A stretch of DNA of 64,000 bases, from positions 2,057,534 through 2,121,533 of the forward strand of contig NZ_GL636091.1 in NCBI RefSeq assembly GCF_000186465.1, read 5' to 3'. This stretch comes from Streptococcus australis ATCC 700641. GTDB lineage: Bacteria > Bacillota > Bacilli > Lactobacillales > Streptococcaceae. Numbering within the stretch: the first letter of the stretch is position 1; each line of letters opens with the position of its first letter. The position numbers were made by a program, and so were the translations under genes. The notes under the pieces were generated by a model. It ran no database searches. It saw nothing but the letters and a program-made list of their open reading frames with translations, and had not been told where the DNA came from. This document shows positions 1 to 9,985 of the stretch, one piece after another.

Positions 1-500
1 TCATTTAAGTCATCAAAGTTTAATCTTTTGACATGATACTGATCCTTTTCTAGCATCATTTTGTAAAGATATTTGAGATTTGTTTCATGTTCTGGATCGT
101 AAAATAAATAGGCACCATCTGTATTTTCTAACAAAAACGTATTGTATTCTTTGAATTGACCTGGCTGGCTATAAGAGGGATAGGCATATTTGACAAAATT
201 AACCTGTTTAAAGCGACTGAGGACTTCTTGATTGGCCTCATTCCAGTTCTCTCCTTGATTTTCAAACATAAAAATTGTGGCCAACTGTATCTCATATTCT
301 TTTTTTAATTCCTGAGCAACCTCTAAAACCCAAGCTTCAAAACCTAAATTCCCTGTAAAAATCAACCACTTGACTCCCTCTTCCAAAAAACGGACTAAAT
401 CCCTACGAATCGCTTCTTTAATTATTGGAAGTCGGGGGTCCTTAGCTGTCAGAATTCCCAATTCAAATGCCTTATAACCTGTAATCAGTAAACTATTCAT
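1..500 (-). CDS. ypsA: YpsA/DUF1273 family protein, partial (3' end outside window)
   Basis: The minus-strand frame opens with ATG at 500-498 behind a GGAAGGGG Shine-Dalgarno and stays open for 166 codons to the window edge, so only the last few residues are missing (the family is about 175 residues). The protein starts [16 protein letters not shown] and contains [18 protein letters not shown], which fit the DUF1273/YpsA branch of the SLOG nucleotide-binding superfamily. In Firmicutes ypsA usually lies beside gpsB and diverges from recU-pbp1a, as it does here. The biochemical activity is not settled; links to cell division and stress have been proposed. The family call rests on sequence style plus context. 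Confidence 0.8.
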   Translation of the reverse strand, partial: MNSLLITGYKAFELGILTAKDPRLPIIKEAIRRDLVRFLEEGVKWLIFTGNLGFEAWVLEVAQELKKEYEIQLATIFMFENQGENWNEANQEVLSRFKQVNFVKYAYPSYSQPGQFKEYNTFLLENTDGAYLFYDPEHETNLKYLYKMMLEKDQYHVKRLNFDDLN

Positions 501-525
501 TATTTCCCCTTCCTTCTTCATTTTG

Positions 526-534
526 TGATATAAT
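526..534 (+). promoter_or_regulatory. Extended -10 promoter of recU-pbp1a
   Basis: TG-A-TATAAT (TG at 526-527, TATAAT at 529-534) is a classic streptococcal extended -10. No good -35 is seen 17 bp upstream. It lies 33 bp before the recU start, in the divergent gap with ypsA. Confidence 0.6.
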
Positions 535-566
535 AGAGTGATGTAATTGTACCAATAAGGAGAATG

Positions 567-1160
567 ATGGTCAACTATCCTCACAAACTTAGCAAGAAAT
601 CTTCTTCGCCCATCCAGAGGAAGCAAAGTGTGAATTTTGCCAATCGAGGGATGACATTTGAAAAAATGATTAATGAGAGCAATCAGTACTACCTTTCTAG
701 AGGGCTAGCGGTTATTCATAAAAAGCCGACACCCATCCAGATTGTAAAGGTGGACTATCCTCATCGCAGTCGGGCAAAGATTGTGGAAGCTTATTTTCGC
801 CAGGCATCTACCACAGACTATTCTGGTGTTTATAAAGGACACTACATTGATTTTGAAGCAAAAGAGACCCAGCAAAAACAAGCCATGCCGATGAAAAACT
901 TTCATCAGCACCAGATTGATCACATGGCTGCGGTCGTCCAACAGGGGGGAATTTGTTTTGTGCTCTTGCATTTTGCAAAGCTCAGTGAGACCTATCTACT
1001 GCCCGCTCCTTCCTTAATCGACTTTTACAACATCGATCACGGCAGTAAATCTATGCCATTGACCTATATACAGAAAAATGGTTATCGTATCGAGACAGAT
1101 CGACTTCCAAGCGTCCCTTATCTCGATATTATCGAACAGAATCTACTAGGCGGTAATTAA
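567..1160 (+). CDS. recU: Holliday junction resolvase RecU
   Basis: RecU is the dimeric nuclease that cuts four-way DNA junctions made during homologous recombination and chromosome segregation; it is the Gram-positive counterpart of RuvC. The 197-residue protein carries the family core [15 protein letters not shown], then [19 protein letters not shown] followed by IDFEAKET, which supplies the acidic and lysine residues of the metal-dependent nuclease site. Two adjacent ATGs occur at 564 and 567. AGGAG at 558-562 is only 1 bp from the first, so 567 (MVNYPHK, as in pneumococcus) is chosen. The stop abuts the pbp1a start, giving the usual recU-pbp1a operon. Confidence 0.95.
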   Translation: MVNYPHKLSKKSSSPIQRKQSVNFANRGMTFEKMINESNQYYLSRGLAVIHKKPTPIQIVKVDYPHRSRAKIVEAYFRQASTTDYSGVYKGHYIDFEAKETQQKQAMPMKNFHQHQIDHMAAVVQQGGICFVLLHFAKLSETYLLPAPSLIDFYNIDHGSKSMPLTYIQKNGYRIETDRLPSVPYLDIIEQNLLGGN

Positions 1161-3287
1161 ATGAACAAACAAACAGTTATCCAGTGGTTAAAATATGCAG
1201 CGATTGCGGCTATTTCCTTATTTTTCCTTTTACTTATCCTGGCTGGATTGGTATTTGGATACTATGCCTCAAAAGCACCGACTCTTTCTGAGAAAGACCT
1301 CATTGCAACGACATCCAGTAAAATTTATGACAATCAAAACAATCTGATTGCCGACTTGGGTGCTGAGAAACGAATCAACGTAAAAACAAATGAAATCCCA
1401 ACTGACTTGGTCAATGCGATTGTGGCGATTGAAGACCACCGCTTTTTCAACCACAGAGGGGTCGACTTTATTCGTATTGGAGGAGCCTTCTTCAGTAACC
1501 TCCGAGGAGGTCGCCAAGGGGGATCTACTCTTACACAGCAGTTGATCAAACTCACTTACTTCTCTACTTCATCGTCCGACCAAACCCTATCTCGGAAAAT
1601 TCAAGAAGCTTGGCTTGCTACTCAATTAGAGCAAAAAGCAACCAAACAAGAGATTTTGACCTACTACATCAACAAAGTCTACATGTCTAACGGAAACTAC
1701 GGAATGCAAACAGCTGCTCGTAGCTACTATGCAAAAGACTTGAAGGACCTTTCTCTGCCACAAGTGGCCCTATTGGCCGGAATGCCTCAAGCACCGAACC
1801 AATACGATCCTTATACCAATCCGGAAGCTGCTCTCCAACGCCGTAATCTGGTTCTTAAAGAAATGTTGGATATGAAGTCCATTACAAACGAGCAGTACGA
1901 AAGTGCCGTCAATACACCTGTTACCGATGGCTTGCAAAGTCTAACCGGCTCAAGCAACTATCCTGCTTATATGGATAACTACCTCAAAGAAGTCATCCAA
2001 CAAGTCGAAGAAGAGACAGGCTACAATGTCTTGACAACTGGTATGGATGTCTACACCAACGTCGATACCGCAGCTCAAAAACGTCTGTGGGATATATACA
2101 ACTCTGACGAATATGTCAATTATCCAGATAATGAGTTGCAAGTTGCTTCTACTATCATCGACGTGACAAACGGAAAAGTCATTGCTCAGTTGGGATCCCG
2201 TCATCAATCATCTAATGTATCCTTCGGTACCAACCAAGCTGTCGAAACAAACCGAGATTGGGGTTCTACAATGAAACCTATCTCAGACTATGCTCCCGCG
2301 ATTGAATATGAGGAGTATAACTCCACTGGAGTAACCATTCCTGATACACCTTACAACTTCCCTGGTACAAATACGCAGATTAATAACTGGGATAGACAAT
2401 ACTATGGCAATATCAGCATGGTCTATGCTCTCCAACAAACCCGTAACGTTCCTGCGGTCCGGGCCCTTGAAAAAGTTGGTTTGAAGAAGGCTCAGAAATT
2501 CTTGAGCAGCATCGGAATCGATTATCCAGAAATGGTATATGCAAATGCCATCTCAAGTAACACTAGTGACTCTAGCAACAAATACGGGGCTAGCAGTGAA
2601 AAAATGGCCGCTGCTTATGCAACCTTCGCCAATGGAGGAACCTATTACAAGCCTCAATATGTGAATCGGGTTGTCTTTAGCGATGGTACAACGAAGAACT
2701 TCGAAACCTCTGGAACACGAGTGATGAAAGAGACGACAGCTTACATGATGACAGATATGTTGAAATCAGTTATCACAGCTGGTACAGGATACAATGCAAA
2801 TATTTCTGGTCTTTATCATGCTGGTAAAACAGGTACCTCTAACTATGACGATAATGAATTGAGAAAACTGACAAAAGATTACAGTTACTCAAGCATTGTG
2901 ACACCGGATGAATTGTTTGTGGGCTACACAACGCAATATTCTATGGCTGTATGGACAGGATATACCAATCGCTTGACTCCAGTCCTTGATGATGGAATCA
3001 AAGTCGCAACAGATGTCTACAAACAAATGATGCTGTATTTGTATGAGCAATACGGATCGGGTAGCGCAGACTGGACCCAACCAAGTGGCGTATACCGTAG
3101 CGGTTCCTACCTCTATGTCAATAATGGTAAGAATAACTACAATTACTACAATTACTATTATGAGCCAAGTCCCGTCAGTCAAGATATTGAAGCAACAGAA
3201 GATAGTTCAAGTTCTAGTTCATCTAACTCAGAAGAGAATTCTGAACACACTGAACCTTCTGCCAAAGAAAATGAACAAAATCGCTAG
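1161..3287 (+). CDS. pbp1a: Bifunctional penicillin-binding protein 1A
   Basis: A class A PBP of 708 residues that polymerises and cross-links peptidoglycan at the outer face of the membrane. There is a short cytoplasmic N-terminus, one transmembrane segment (about residues 12-35), then a glycosyltransferase domain with the catalytic Glu in EDHRFF (residue 91) and GGSTLTQQL. The transpeptidase domain has the active-site STMK at 369-372 and KTGT in [10 protein letters not shown]. The second motif reads TRN (about 427-429) where pneumococcal PBP1a has SRN. The C-terminus is a Ser-rich, acidic tail. It follows recU with no spacer, so the two are co-transcribed, and ends at a bidirectional terminator. 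Confidence 0.97.
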   Translation: MNKQTVIQWLKYAAIAAISLFFLLLILAGLVFGYYASKAPTLSEKDLIATTSSKIYDNQNNLIADLGAEKRINVKTNEIPTDLVNAIVAIEDHRFFNHRGVDFIRIGGAFFSNLRGGRQGGSTLTQQLIKLTYFSTSSSDQTLSRKIQEAWLATQLEQKATKQEILTYYINKVYMSNGNYGMQTAARSYYAKDLKDLSLPQVALLAGMPQAPNQYDPYTNPEAALQRRNLVLKEMLDMKSITNEQYESAVNTPVTDGLQSLTGSSNYPAYMDNYLKEVIQQVEEETGYNVLTTGMDVYTNVDTAAQKRLWDIYNSDEYVNYPDNELQVASTIIDVTNGKVIAQLGSRHQSSNVSFGTNQAVETNRDWGSTMKPISDYAPAIEYEEYNSTGVTIPDTPYNFPGTNTQINNWDRQYYGNISMVYALQQTRNVPAVRALEKVGLKKAQKFLSSIGIDYPEMVYANAISSNTSDSSNKYGASSEKMAAAYATFANGGTYYKPQYVNRVVFSDGTTKNFETSGTRVMKETTAYMMTDMLKSVITAGTGYNANISGLYHAGKTGTSNYDDNELRKLTKDYSYSSIVTPDELFVGYTTQYSMAVWTGYTNRLTPVLDDGIKVATDVYKQMMLYLYEQYGSGSADWTQPSGVYRSGSYLYVNNGKNNYNYYNYYYEPSPVSQDIEATEDSSSSSSSNSEENSEHTEPSAKENEQNR

Positions 3288-3308
3288 TCAGATAATTTAA
3301 GTCCAAAC

Positions 3309-3342
3309 AAAAGCACGATTGTTAATCAACAATCGTGCTTTT
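3309..3342. terminator. Bidirectional terminator between pbp1a and pepC
   Basis: A perfect 15-bp inverted repeat (AAAAGCACGATTGTT, loop AATC) with A and T runs at its ends. It can stop both convergent transcripts. Confidence 0.85.
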
Positions 3343-3351
3343 CAATTCAAC

Positions 3352-4689
3352 TTATTTAGAAGCCAAAGCCCCCATCGGATCCCATGGAGCCAGGACGATT
3401 GGCTCTGCCTCATAAGCAGCCAATTCTTCCGCTGTCAACAGTTCCTTGCGGACAACGATTTGGTAGGTGTATTCGTCCATCCAGGCGTCAGAAGCGACGA
3501 AGTAGCCATCTGTTCCGACTTTCTCTCCCCAAGAATTCTCAACCTTCCATTTGAGAGAGCGTCCAGCTTCGTCCAGATCCACACCAGTCAAGACCATGGC
3601 ATGGGTCATGAGACTTTCCGCATAATCCAAACGCCCTGCCTTATCTTGAGTCAGCTGGATATCCATTCCCGCTTCAAAATCGTAGACATCTGTCGCAAGG
3701 ATTCCAGCTTTCCGGTTGCTGATTTGGCCGACATCCGATCCAAACCAAACAGTTTCTCCAGCTTTCATTTGGGCAATGGCCAATTCTTTCAAGCGCTCCA
3801 TCGGAACATTGAGGTAGCGGACTTCCCGGCTACCGACCACATTCCCCAGCATCTCAACTGTGTAGGACTGGCCATAAGGCTTGTCTGCCGTAGGCGCATT
3901 GATAACAGAAACGTAGTCCTCCAACTGAAGATCCACATATTTTTTGTAAAAGCTTTGAGGTGTCAAGCCAGACTCTGTGTGGAAGTTATTGTCCTTATCA
4001 CGATAAGAGAAACTAAATGTACGAGGAGGCAAGCCCAGTGACATAGCTAAGAAATTAAAGATTTCTTGTAGGAGCTCTTCTTTCTTGCTTTGAACCGTTG
4101 CTTGATCTGCTCCACTCGCAAGCAATTCGCGCAGGATCTGCGCATCTTGACGCAACAATTTGTTTAAGTAGGTATTGAGCTCCCGGCTATTGCTAGATGA
4201 GATAGATTCTGGATAGACAGACTTGGGTACGACCCCATATTTTTCAAAAAGGGAAACGACCATATCCCATTGACCACCATCTTGTTGAGGGGTTTGAAGG
4301 AGGAAGGCCACCTTGCGGCTGGTCAAATCCTGGTCCGCTGTCGCAATGATTTGTTCCAAGAACCAGTTGGATTTTTCGTACTTGTCCCAGAAGAAGGTAT
4401 GAGCTTGAGACAACTCAAAATCCTCTAATTGGAAGCTGGCAATCATTTTATGACGGAAGGTATTCAGAGCCGCAAACATCCAGCAACGACCTGAAGCTTT
4501 CTGGTCCGTCACCTTGTCCTTGGTTAAATCAAGAGAAAAGACGGGTGTATTTTCAACTGCACTTTTGCGTGTCTCTAAAGCTGCATGAATCCCATTGTGG
4601 GTGATGGCATTTTCAAGAGCCACAAATTTCACATTTGCTTGGTAATTCGCATAGAGTTGATCTGTAAACTCTTTTGTTAATTCTGACAT
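3352..4689 (-). CDS. pepC: Aminopeptidase C (bleomycin hydrolase family)
   Basis: A cytoplasmic cysteine aminopeptidase of family C1B that trims peptides and forms hexameric barrels. The 445-residue protein shows the papain-type triad: Cys69 in SGRCWMFAALN, His363 in MTHAMVLTG and Asn385 in VENSWGEK. Length and the C-terminal tail match streptococcal and lactococcal PepC. The ATG at 4689 (MSELTKEF) is chosen because AAGGAG lies just upstream; a longer in-frame start at 4719 would fall inside the -10 box. It is monocistronic, with its own promoter and a terminator shared with pbp1a. Confidence 0.96.
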   Translation of the reverse strand: MSELTKEFTDQLYANYQANVKFVALENAITHNGIHAALETRKSAVENTPVFSLDLTKDKVTDQKASGRCWMFAALNTFRHKMIASFQLEDFELSQAHTFFWDKYEKSNWFLEQIIATADQDLTSRKVAFLLQTPQQDGGQWDMVVSLFEKYGVVPKSVYPESISSSNSRELNTYLNKLLRQDAQILRELLASGADQATVQSKKEELLQEIFNFLAMSLGLPPRTFSFSYRDKDNNFHTESGLTPQSFYKKYVDLQLEDYVSVINAPTADKPYGQSYTVEMLGNVVGSREVRYLNVPMERLKELAIAQMKAGETVWFGSDVGQISNRKAGILATDVYDFEAGMDIQLTQDKAGRLDYAESLMTHAMVLTGVDLDEAGRSLKWKVENSWGEKVGTDGYFVASDAWMDEYTYQIVVRKELLTAEELAAYEAEPIVLAPWDPMGALASK

Positions 4690-4717
4690 AAGATTCTCCT
4701 TTGTAAAGCTACTTACC

Positions 4718-4745
4718 ATTATAGACCATTGGCTAAAATCTTCAA
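4718..4745 (-). promoter_or_regulatory. pepC promoter
   Basis: TTGAAG (4745-4740), a 16-bp spacer and TATAAT (4723-4718), about 29 bp upstream of the pepC ATG. Confidence 0.7.
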
Positions 4746-4757
4746 GTAAAAATTGTT

Positions 4758-5309
4758 TTAAAGGTCAGAAGAATGGATCGTGTAGATGATTTGATTTCCG
4801 ACATAGCCTTTTCTGGCAACAGCATCTGGGAGAGTTTCAAGATATTGCATTCCAGCTTTTGCCATTACCCGTCCCGAAGCAGGGTTCAAACTGACATACT
4901 TGGCCTGAACTTCCTTGAATCCCACCTCTACCAACAAAAAGTGTAAAACAGCCTGGAGGGCTTCTGTCATCAGACCTTGACCCCAGAAGTTCTTCCCTAG
5001 AATATAGCCGACTTCACACAGTTCTTTTTGCGAATCCTGAGAAACGACACTGATATCACCTATCACTTGTGCGGGATCATCTTTCTTACAAATCGCCCAT
5101 TTGTAGGTGTTTTCCTCTTGGTAATGAAGGAGCCATCTCTCAATTGAAGCTCGAGTCACTTGAGGATTTGGATGGGGATCCCAAGTCACATATTTAAGAT
5201 TATCTGCATCAGATGCCCAATTTTCAAACATTGCCTTTGCATCCTCTACAACAAAGCGTCTTAATAATAAACGCTTGGTTTCCAGTTCAATAGTACCCAA
5301 TTTTCTCAT
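4758..5309 (-). CDS. GNAT family N-acetyltransferase (RimJ/RimL-like)
   Basis: A 183-residue single-domain acetyltransferase that would move an acetyl group from acetyl-CoA to an amine, perhaps a protein N-terminus or a small molecule. The start IELETKRLLLRRF, the middle VGYILGKNFWGQGLMTEAL (acetyl-CoA loop) and the end AKYVSLNPASGRVMAKAGM are typical of the RimJ/RimL subfamily. The ATG at 5309 has AGGAGGAAA upstream. It sits alone between pepC and the nadE terminator. The substrate cannot be read from the sequence. Confidence 0.85.
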   Translation of the reverse strand: MRKLGTIELETKRLLLRRFVVEDAKAMFENWASDADNLKYVTWDPHPNPQVTRASIERWLLHYQEENTYKWAICKKDDPAQVIGDISVVSQDSQKELCEVGYILGKNFWGQGLMTEALQAVLHFLLVEVGFKEVQAKYVSLNPASGRVMAKAGMQYLETLPDAVARKGYVGNQIIYTIHSSDL

Positions 5310-5333
5310 CTACTTTCCTCCTATTCTGTTTAA

Positions 5334-5359
5334 AAAAAGTCGGCTCAACCGACTTTTCT
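5334..5359 (-). terminator. Terminator of pncB-nadE
   Basis: Hairpin AAAAGTCGG-CTCAA-CCGACTTTT just downstream of the nadE stop, with a T-run on the minus strand. Confidence 0.8.
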
Positions 5360-5365
5360 TTTCTA

Positions 5366-6190
5366 TCAACGCCAGAAGGTATCAAATACCGTAATCGGTA
5401 GATGACGTTTGTGTTGGCCTTTGTGCCACCAGTTTTCAATGGTTGCTTGAGCTTCTGGGCTAACTGATTTCCCTTCTAGGTAGTCATCAATTTCTGCATA
5501 GGTCACCCCAAGAGCTACTTCGTCAGCGATACCTGGCTTTTCTTCTTCCAAATCTGCAATCGGTACCTTCTCATACAAGGCAGGATCAGCTCCCAGTGCC
5601 TGAAGCAACTGCTTGCCTTGGCGCTTATTAAGGCGGTAGAGAGGAAGGATATCGGCTCCGCCATCTCCAAACTTGGTAAAGAAACCAGTGATATTTTCGG
5701 CCGCATGGTCCGTCCCAATGACGGCTCCGCTATAGGCACCTGCTAGAGCGTACTGAGCAACCATCCGACTCCGTGCCTTGATATTGCCCTTGTTAAAATC
5801 TGAGACATCTGTTCCTGTCGCTTCGACAGCACGCTCCATGGCATCGACCGATTCCTTGATGTTCACGACCAGGCTGACGTCTGGCTGGATGAAGGCCAAG
5901 GCCTTTTGGGCATCTGCTTCATCCGCTTGAACACCGTAGGGCAAGCGGACAGCAACAAACTGATAACTGGCATCTCCAGTCTCTGCCCGCATTTCCTCCA
6001 TGGCTAATTGAGCCAGGCGACCCGCTAGGGTCGAGTCCTGTCCTCCCGAAATTCCTAAGACAAAGGTCTTTAGAAAAGGATGTTTTTGCAGGTAGTCCTT
6101 CAAAAAATCAATGGACCGGCGAATCTCTTCTTGAGGATCAATGACTGGCTTGACCCCTAATTGGGCAATAATATCTTCTTGTAGGCTCAT
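5366..6190 (-). CDS. nadE: NH3-dependent NAD(+) synthetase
   Basis: Makes NAD from deamido-NAD, ATP and ammonia, the last step of the pathway. The 274-residue protein lacks a glutaminase domain, so it is the ammonia-dependent form. The PP-loop SGGQDS is at residues 48-53, and [20 protein letters not shown] forms the conserved NAD/ATP site. The ATG overlaps the pncB stop (ATGA), so translation is coupled to the preceding salvage enzyme. Gene order pncB-nadE is the same as in pneumococcus. Confidence 0.96.
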   Translation of the reverse strand: MSLQEDIIAQLGVKPVIDPQEEIRRSIDFLKDYLQKHPFLKTFVLGISGGQDSTLAGRLAQLAMEEMRAETGDASYQFVAVRLPYGVQADEADAQKALAFIQPDVSLVVNIKESVDAMERAVEATGTDVSDFNKGNIKARSRMVAQYALAGAYSGAVIGTDHAAENITGFFTKFGDGGADILPLYRLNKRQGKQLLQALGADPALYEKVPIADLEEEKPGIADEVALGVTYAEIDDYLEGKSVSPEAQATIENWWHKGQHKRHLPITVFDTFWR

Positions 6191-7644
6191 TCTTCTTCAC
6201 CTCCCAAGGCTTTCTGACGCATCTGATCGATGAGGTCCATCTTATCTTGCCATACGTCCTTGGCCAAGTCCACTGGATAATGTTGTGGATTGAGGACACG
6301 TTTGTATTCGTCCCAGAGCTTGTCGAATTCCTTCCGAGCATATGCTTGGATATCCATCAAGGTTGGCAATTTGTAGACTAGTTTCCCATCTTTGAAAATA
6401 TCGACCAAGAGAGGGATGGCATCGAAATCGCGAACCGTCTTCTTGATATAGGTATAGGTCGGATGGAACATCTTGATTTCTGTCAGTTCATTGACATCTA
6501 CTCCATCGTAAGTGATGTAATCCCCTTCCGATTTGCCTTTTTCCCGACTGGTAATACGCCAAACTTGCTTCTTCCCTGGGGTTGAAACTTTTTCAGCATT
6601 GTTAGACAGTTTGATGGTATTTCGCATTTGACCATTTTCGTCTTCGATAGCAACAATCTTATAGACTGCTCCGAGGGCTGGTTGGTCATAGGCTGTGATC
6701 AACTTGGTTCCGACACCCCAGACATCAATCTTAGCCTTTTGCATCTTCAAGTTGAGGATGGTGTTCTCATCCAAATCATTTGAAGCATAGATCTTCGCTT
6801 CTGTGAAACCAGCTTCATCCAACTGTTGGCGAACCTTTTTCGAAATGTAGGCAATATCTCCAGAGTCAATCCGCACTCCTAGGAAGTTGATACGATCTCC
6901 CATCTCACGCGCCACCTGAATCGCAGCCGGAACTCCGATACGCAATGTATCATAGGTATCCACTAGGAAGACACAGTTGCGATGGGTCTCAGCATAGGCC
7001 TTGAAGGCTTTATAATCATCGCCATAGACCTGCACCAAGGCATGGGCATGGGTCCCAAGGACAGGGATGTCAAAGAGTTTTCCTGCACGTACGTTACTGG
7101 TCCCGCTAGCGCCTCCAATAACGGCTGCACGGGTTCCCCAAATAGCCGCATCCATTTCTTGTGCTCTACGAGTTCCGAACTCCATCAAAGGTTCGTCTTC
7201 GATCACAGCCTTGATTCGAGCGGCTTTTGTGGCAATCAAGGTTTGGAAATTGACAATATTGAGGAGGGCCGTTTCGACCAACTGACACTGGGCAAGCGGT
7301 CCTTCTACTTGGACAATCGGCTCATTGGCAAAGACTAGGTCCCCTTCTTTGGCAGAACGAACAGTCAATTCCATTTTGAAATTTTTCAAGTAATCCAGGA
7401 AGGCTCCTTCGTAGCCCAAGGATTCTAAGTAGGCAATATCCGACTCTGAAAAATGTAGATTCTTCAAATAGTTAACAATGCGCTCAAGACCTGCAAAGAC
7501 GGCATAGCCATTTTTAAAAGGTTGCTGGCGGAAATAGGCTTCGAAGACTGCCTTTTTATTGTGGATGCCTTGCTCAAAGTAAACCTGCATCATATTGATT
7601 TGGTACAAATCCGTATGGAGAGTTAAGCTATCATCTGGGTACAT
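6187..7644 (-). CDS. pncB: Nicotinate phosphoribosyltransferase
   Basis: Joins nicotinate to PRPP to give nicotinate mononucleotide, the entry to NAD salvage (Preiss-Handler route). The 485-residue protein begins [20 protein letters not shown], the family N-terminus, and has [36 protein letters not shown] and the phosphate-binding [22 protein letters not shown] 7644 with GAGGG upstream is preferred to a GTG at 7680, which has no ribosome binding site. The stop overlaps nadE, so the pair forms a two-gene salvage operon for species that import niacin rather than make NAD de novo. Confidence 0.95.
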   Translation of the reverse strand: MYPDDSLTLHTDLYQINMMQVYFEQGIHNKKAVFEAYFRQQPFKNGYAVFAGLERIVNYLKNLHFSESDIAYLESLGYEGAFLDYLKNFKMELTVRSAKEGDLVFANEPIVQVEGPLAQCQLVETALLNIVNFQTLIATKAARIKAVIEDEPLMEFGTRRAQEMDAAIWGTRAAVIGGASGTSNVRAGKLFDIPVLGTHAHALVQVYGDDYKAFKAYAETHRNCVFLVDTYDTLRIGVPAAIQVAREMGDRINFLGVRIDSGDIAYISKKVRQQLDEAGFTEAKIYASNDLDENTILNLKMQKAKIDVWGVGTKLITAYDQPALGAVYKIVAIEDENGQMRNTIKLSNNAEKVSTPGKKQVWRITSREKGKSEGDYITYDGVDVNELTEIKMFHPTYTYIKKTVRDFDAIPLLVDIFKDGKLVYKLPTLMDIQAYARKEFDKLWDEYKRVLNPQHYPVDLAKDVWQDKMDLIDQMRQKALGGEEE

Positions 7645-7726
7645 GTTTGATCCCTCTTCTTTTTTCTTACGTCGTGGCACCAGTCACGCTCTGTCAACTG
7701 GCACAGTCCAAAATAATTTTAAACAC

Positions 7727-7735
7727 ATTATAGCA
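7727..7735 (-). promoter_or_regulatory. Extended -10 of the pncB-nadE promoter
   Basis: TGC-TATAAT on the minus strand, about 83 bp upstream of the pncB start. There is no convincing -35. Confidence 0.5.
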
Positions 7736-7792
7736 CATTTTAAGCAGGACCACATGAGTTTAATCCGGGCTAAGCCTCATTTTTTATCGTAA

Positions 7793-7841
7793 AAAAGAAG
7801 GGATCTTCGCCTCTTTCCATCAGACGAACATCCCTTTCTTC
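7793..7841 (-). terminator. trxB terminator
   Basis: On the minus strand AAGAAAGGGAT pairs with ATCCCTTCTT, extended by TTCG/CGAA, and is followed by a T-run. It lies directly downstream of trxB. Confidence 0.75.
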
Positions 7842-7845
7842 TTTC

Positions 7846-8760
7846 TTATTCTTCGTGTTCAGTAATATATTTATAAGCTTCTTGACCGGCGACAGCGCCA
7901 TCCCCAACAGCTGTAGTAACCTGACGAAGATCTTTTTGGCGGACATCTCCAACCGCAAAGACACCCGGCACGGAGGTCTTCATGTGATCATCCGTGATCA
8001 CCCAACCTTGATCGTCTAGAATACCGAGGTCTTGGGCAAAGTCACTGACAGGATCCAAGCCCACATAGATAAAGACACCACCAGCTGCTTGCTCGCGAAC
8101 CTCACCTGTTTGAACATCTTTTAAGACGAGACTGGTCACACGGTTATCCCCTTTAATCTCTTCGACCACTGTATTCCAAGCAAAGTGAATCTTTTCATTG
8201 GCAAAAGCTCGGTCTTGAAGAACTTTTTGGGCACGTAGGGCATCGCGTCGATGAACAATGGTAACAGACTTAGCAAACTGAGTCAGGAAGATTGCCTCTT
8301 CAACCGCAGAATCTCCTCCACCAACAACCATGAGGTCTTCATCCCGGAAGAAGGCACCATCACAGACAGCGCAATAAGAAACCCCACGACTATTTAATTC
8401 TTCTTCACCTGGAACTCCCAACAAGCGATGGTTAGAACCAGTCGCAATAATAACGGTCTTGGCTTGCAAGAGGCCATCATCTGTCGTAATTTCCTTGTAG
8501 CTTCCTTGATCCACAATGTTTTCGGCTCTACCGAACAAGTGTTCCACACCTAGGGTTTCTAGTGGCTCAAACATTTTTTCAGCCAATTCAGGTCCACTGA
8601 TATTGGCATAGCCTGGATAATTCTCGATATCGGACGTATTGTTCATCTGTCCGCCAGGAATTCCAGCTTCTAACAAGGCAACCTTTAGATTGCTGCGGGC
8701 TGCATACAAGGCTGCAGTCATTCCCGCAGGTCCTGCGCCGATAATCAGTGTATCATACAT
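7846..8760 (-). CDS. trxB: Thioredoxin reductase
   Basis: An FAD/NADPH flavoenzyme that keeps thioredoxin reduced. In 304 residues it shows the FAD-binding GAGPAGMTAALYAARS at the N-terminus, the redox-active CAVC (Cys130/Cys133), the NADPH-binding GGGDSAVEEA, and the C-terminal FAVGDVR flavin motif. The ATG at 8760 has AAAAGGAG upstream. Its promoter lies in the 58-bp gap after the DUF4059 gene, so it can be transcribed on its own. Confidence 0.96.
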   Translation of the reverse strand: MYDTLIIGAGPAGMTAALYAARSNLKVALLEAGIPGGQMNNTSDIENYPGYANISGPELAEKMFEPLETLGVEHLFGRAENIVDQGSYKEITTDDGLLQAKTVIIATGSNHRLLGVPGEEELNSRGVSYCAVCDGAFFRDEDLMVVGGGDSAVEEAIFLTQFAKSVTIVHRRDALRAQKVLQDRAFANEKIHFAWNTVVEEIKGDNRVTSLVLKDVQTGEVREQAAGGVFIYVGLDPVSDFAQDLGILDDQGWVITDDHMKTSVPGVFAVGDVRQKDLRQVTTAVGDGAVAGQEAYKYITEHEE

Positions 8761-8789
8761 AAGCTTCTCCTTTTGTTGTAACTATCTTA

Positions 8790-8818
8790 ATTCTAACTCC
8801 AATTGAACCATTTTGCAA
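8790..8818 (-). promoter_or_regulatory. trxB promoter
   Basis: TTGCAA (8818-8813), 17 bp, TAGAAT (8795-8790), starting right after the stop of the upstream small gene. Confidence 0.6.
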
Positions 8819-9046
8819 TTATCTTGCTCGAAGAATAAACAGAACTCCAATGACTGCAAAGGTAAGGACTGGAATTGTCATAATATCAATCAATAAAATA
8901 TCATAGAGGTGTAACTGGCGTTCCTTAGCTGTTTTATCCGTCTTACGAGCCGCTCGCAAGCCTATCCAAATAGCTGAAGCAACCAACACCCCAATTGAAG
9001 TGATGATTAGGCTCTCGATATAGAGAGATAGCAATTGGTTTAACAT
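8819..9046 (-). CDS. Small DUF4059-type membrane protein
   Basis: A 75-residue protein with two predicted membrane helices (about residues 8-30 and 50-72) joined by the basic, charged loop LRAARKTDKTAKERQLHLYD. It fits the streptococcal DUF4059 family, usually found between trxB and an amino acid ABC transporter, the arrangement seen here. Function is unknown. It lies upstream of trxB on the same strand, but the trxB promoter suggests only partial co-transcription. Confidence 0.7.
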   Translation of the reverse strand: MLNQLLSLYIESLIITSIGVLVASAIWIGLRAARKTDKTAKERQLHLYDILLIDIMTIPVLTFAVIGVLFILRAR

Positions 9047-9186
9047 AAGATCTCCTTAGTATCCAAGATTGGAATGAGGGGACGAGATGCCGATTCGTTT
9101 CGTTCACTATTGGATCAAGTTGAAACTTCTATCTTCGCGGAAAAATGAACTACTACTATTCATCTTTTCCTGAGGCACCTACTCAA

Positions 9187-9224
9187 AGAAAAATCCGAGT
9201 CTGAAACATCGCGTTCCAGACTCG
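9187..9224 (-). terminator. Terminator of the amino acid ABC transporter operon
   Basis: GAGTCTGGAAC pairs with GTTTCAGACTC (one G-T pair) around a 5-nt loop, followed on the minus strand by GGATTTTTC, just below the ATPase stop. The rest of 9047-9241 shows no gene. Confidence 0.8.
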
Positions 9225-9241
9225 AGCTCTTATATATTATA

Positions 9242-9985
9242 TCAAACAAATGTTCGTTTGTAACTAGCAAAGAATTCTTTTGTCCGCTCTTCTTTAGGAG
9301 CTTTCATTATCTCTTCTGGTGTCCCAGATTCAATAATTTTCCCCTTGTCGAGGAACAAGACCTTGTCTGCCACCTGGGAAACAAAGCTCATATCATGACT
9401 GACAAGAATCATGGTTTGACCTGCCTGAGCTGCTGCTGCGATAGCTTTTTCTACCTCTCCGACCAATTCCGGATCGAGGGCTGAAGTTGGCTCATCCAAT
9501 AAGAGGACTTCCGGCTTCATGGCTAGGGCACGTGCCAAGGCCACCCGCTGTTTCTGCCCTCCTGACAAATGACGAGGGTAATGGGTTTCGCGGTCCGACA
9601 GACCGACTTTTGCGAGTTCTTCTTTGGCAATCTTGGTCGCTTCCTGGTCGGATAAGCCTTTGACGACGATTAGTCCTTCCTTGACGTTGTCCAAGCCTGT
9701 CTTGCGGCTGAAAAGATTAAACTGTTGAAAGACCATAGCTAGCTTTCTTCGAAGGGTCAGGATCTCGTCCTTGCTGATGTTTTCAAAGTCTACCTTTTCC
9801 CCATTGATCTCAATGCTGCCACTATCCGGAGCTTCCAGATAGTTCAAGCTTCTCAAGAAGGTTGATTTCCCAGCTCCAGAAGAACCGATCAAGGCAACAA
9901 CTTCCCCTTTTTGAACTTCCAAATCGAGATGGTCTAGGACCACTTGACCGGAAAAAGATTTTGATAATTGTGAAATCCGAATCAT
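9242..9985 (-). CDS. Polar amino acid ABC transporter, ATP-binding protein
   Basis: The nucleotide-binding subunit of a PAAT-type importer, 247 residues. Walker A GSSGAGKSTF, Q-loop MVFQQFNLF, signature LSGGQKQRVALARAL, Walker B VLLLDEPTSALD and the switch His in ILVSHD are all intact. ATG 9985 (MIRISQLSKSF) overlaps the permease stop (ATGA); a longer upstream frame reads into the permease gene and is rejected. In pneumococcus the matching pair has been tied to cystine uptake (TcyBC); here the substrate is inferred only by synteny. Confidence 0.92.
   Translation of the reverse strand: MIRISQLSKSFSGQVVLDHLDLEVQKGEVVALIGSSGAGKSTFLRSLNYLEAPDSGSIEINGEKVDFENISKDEILTLRRKLAMVFQQFNLFSRKTGLDNVKEGLIVVKGLSDQEATKIAKEELAKVGLSDRETHYPRHLSGGQKQRVALARALAMKPEVLLLDEPTSALDPELVGEVEKAIAAAAQAGQTMILVSHDMSFVSQVADKVLFLDKGKIIESGTPEEIMKAPKEERTKEFFASYKRTFV

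Noticed and set aside
7645-7680. Longer pncB reading frame from a GTG at 7680
   Set aside because: No Shine-Dalgarno before the GTG, and the family N-terminus begins at the ATG at 7644.
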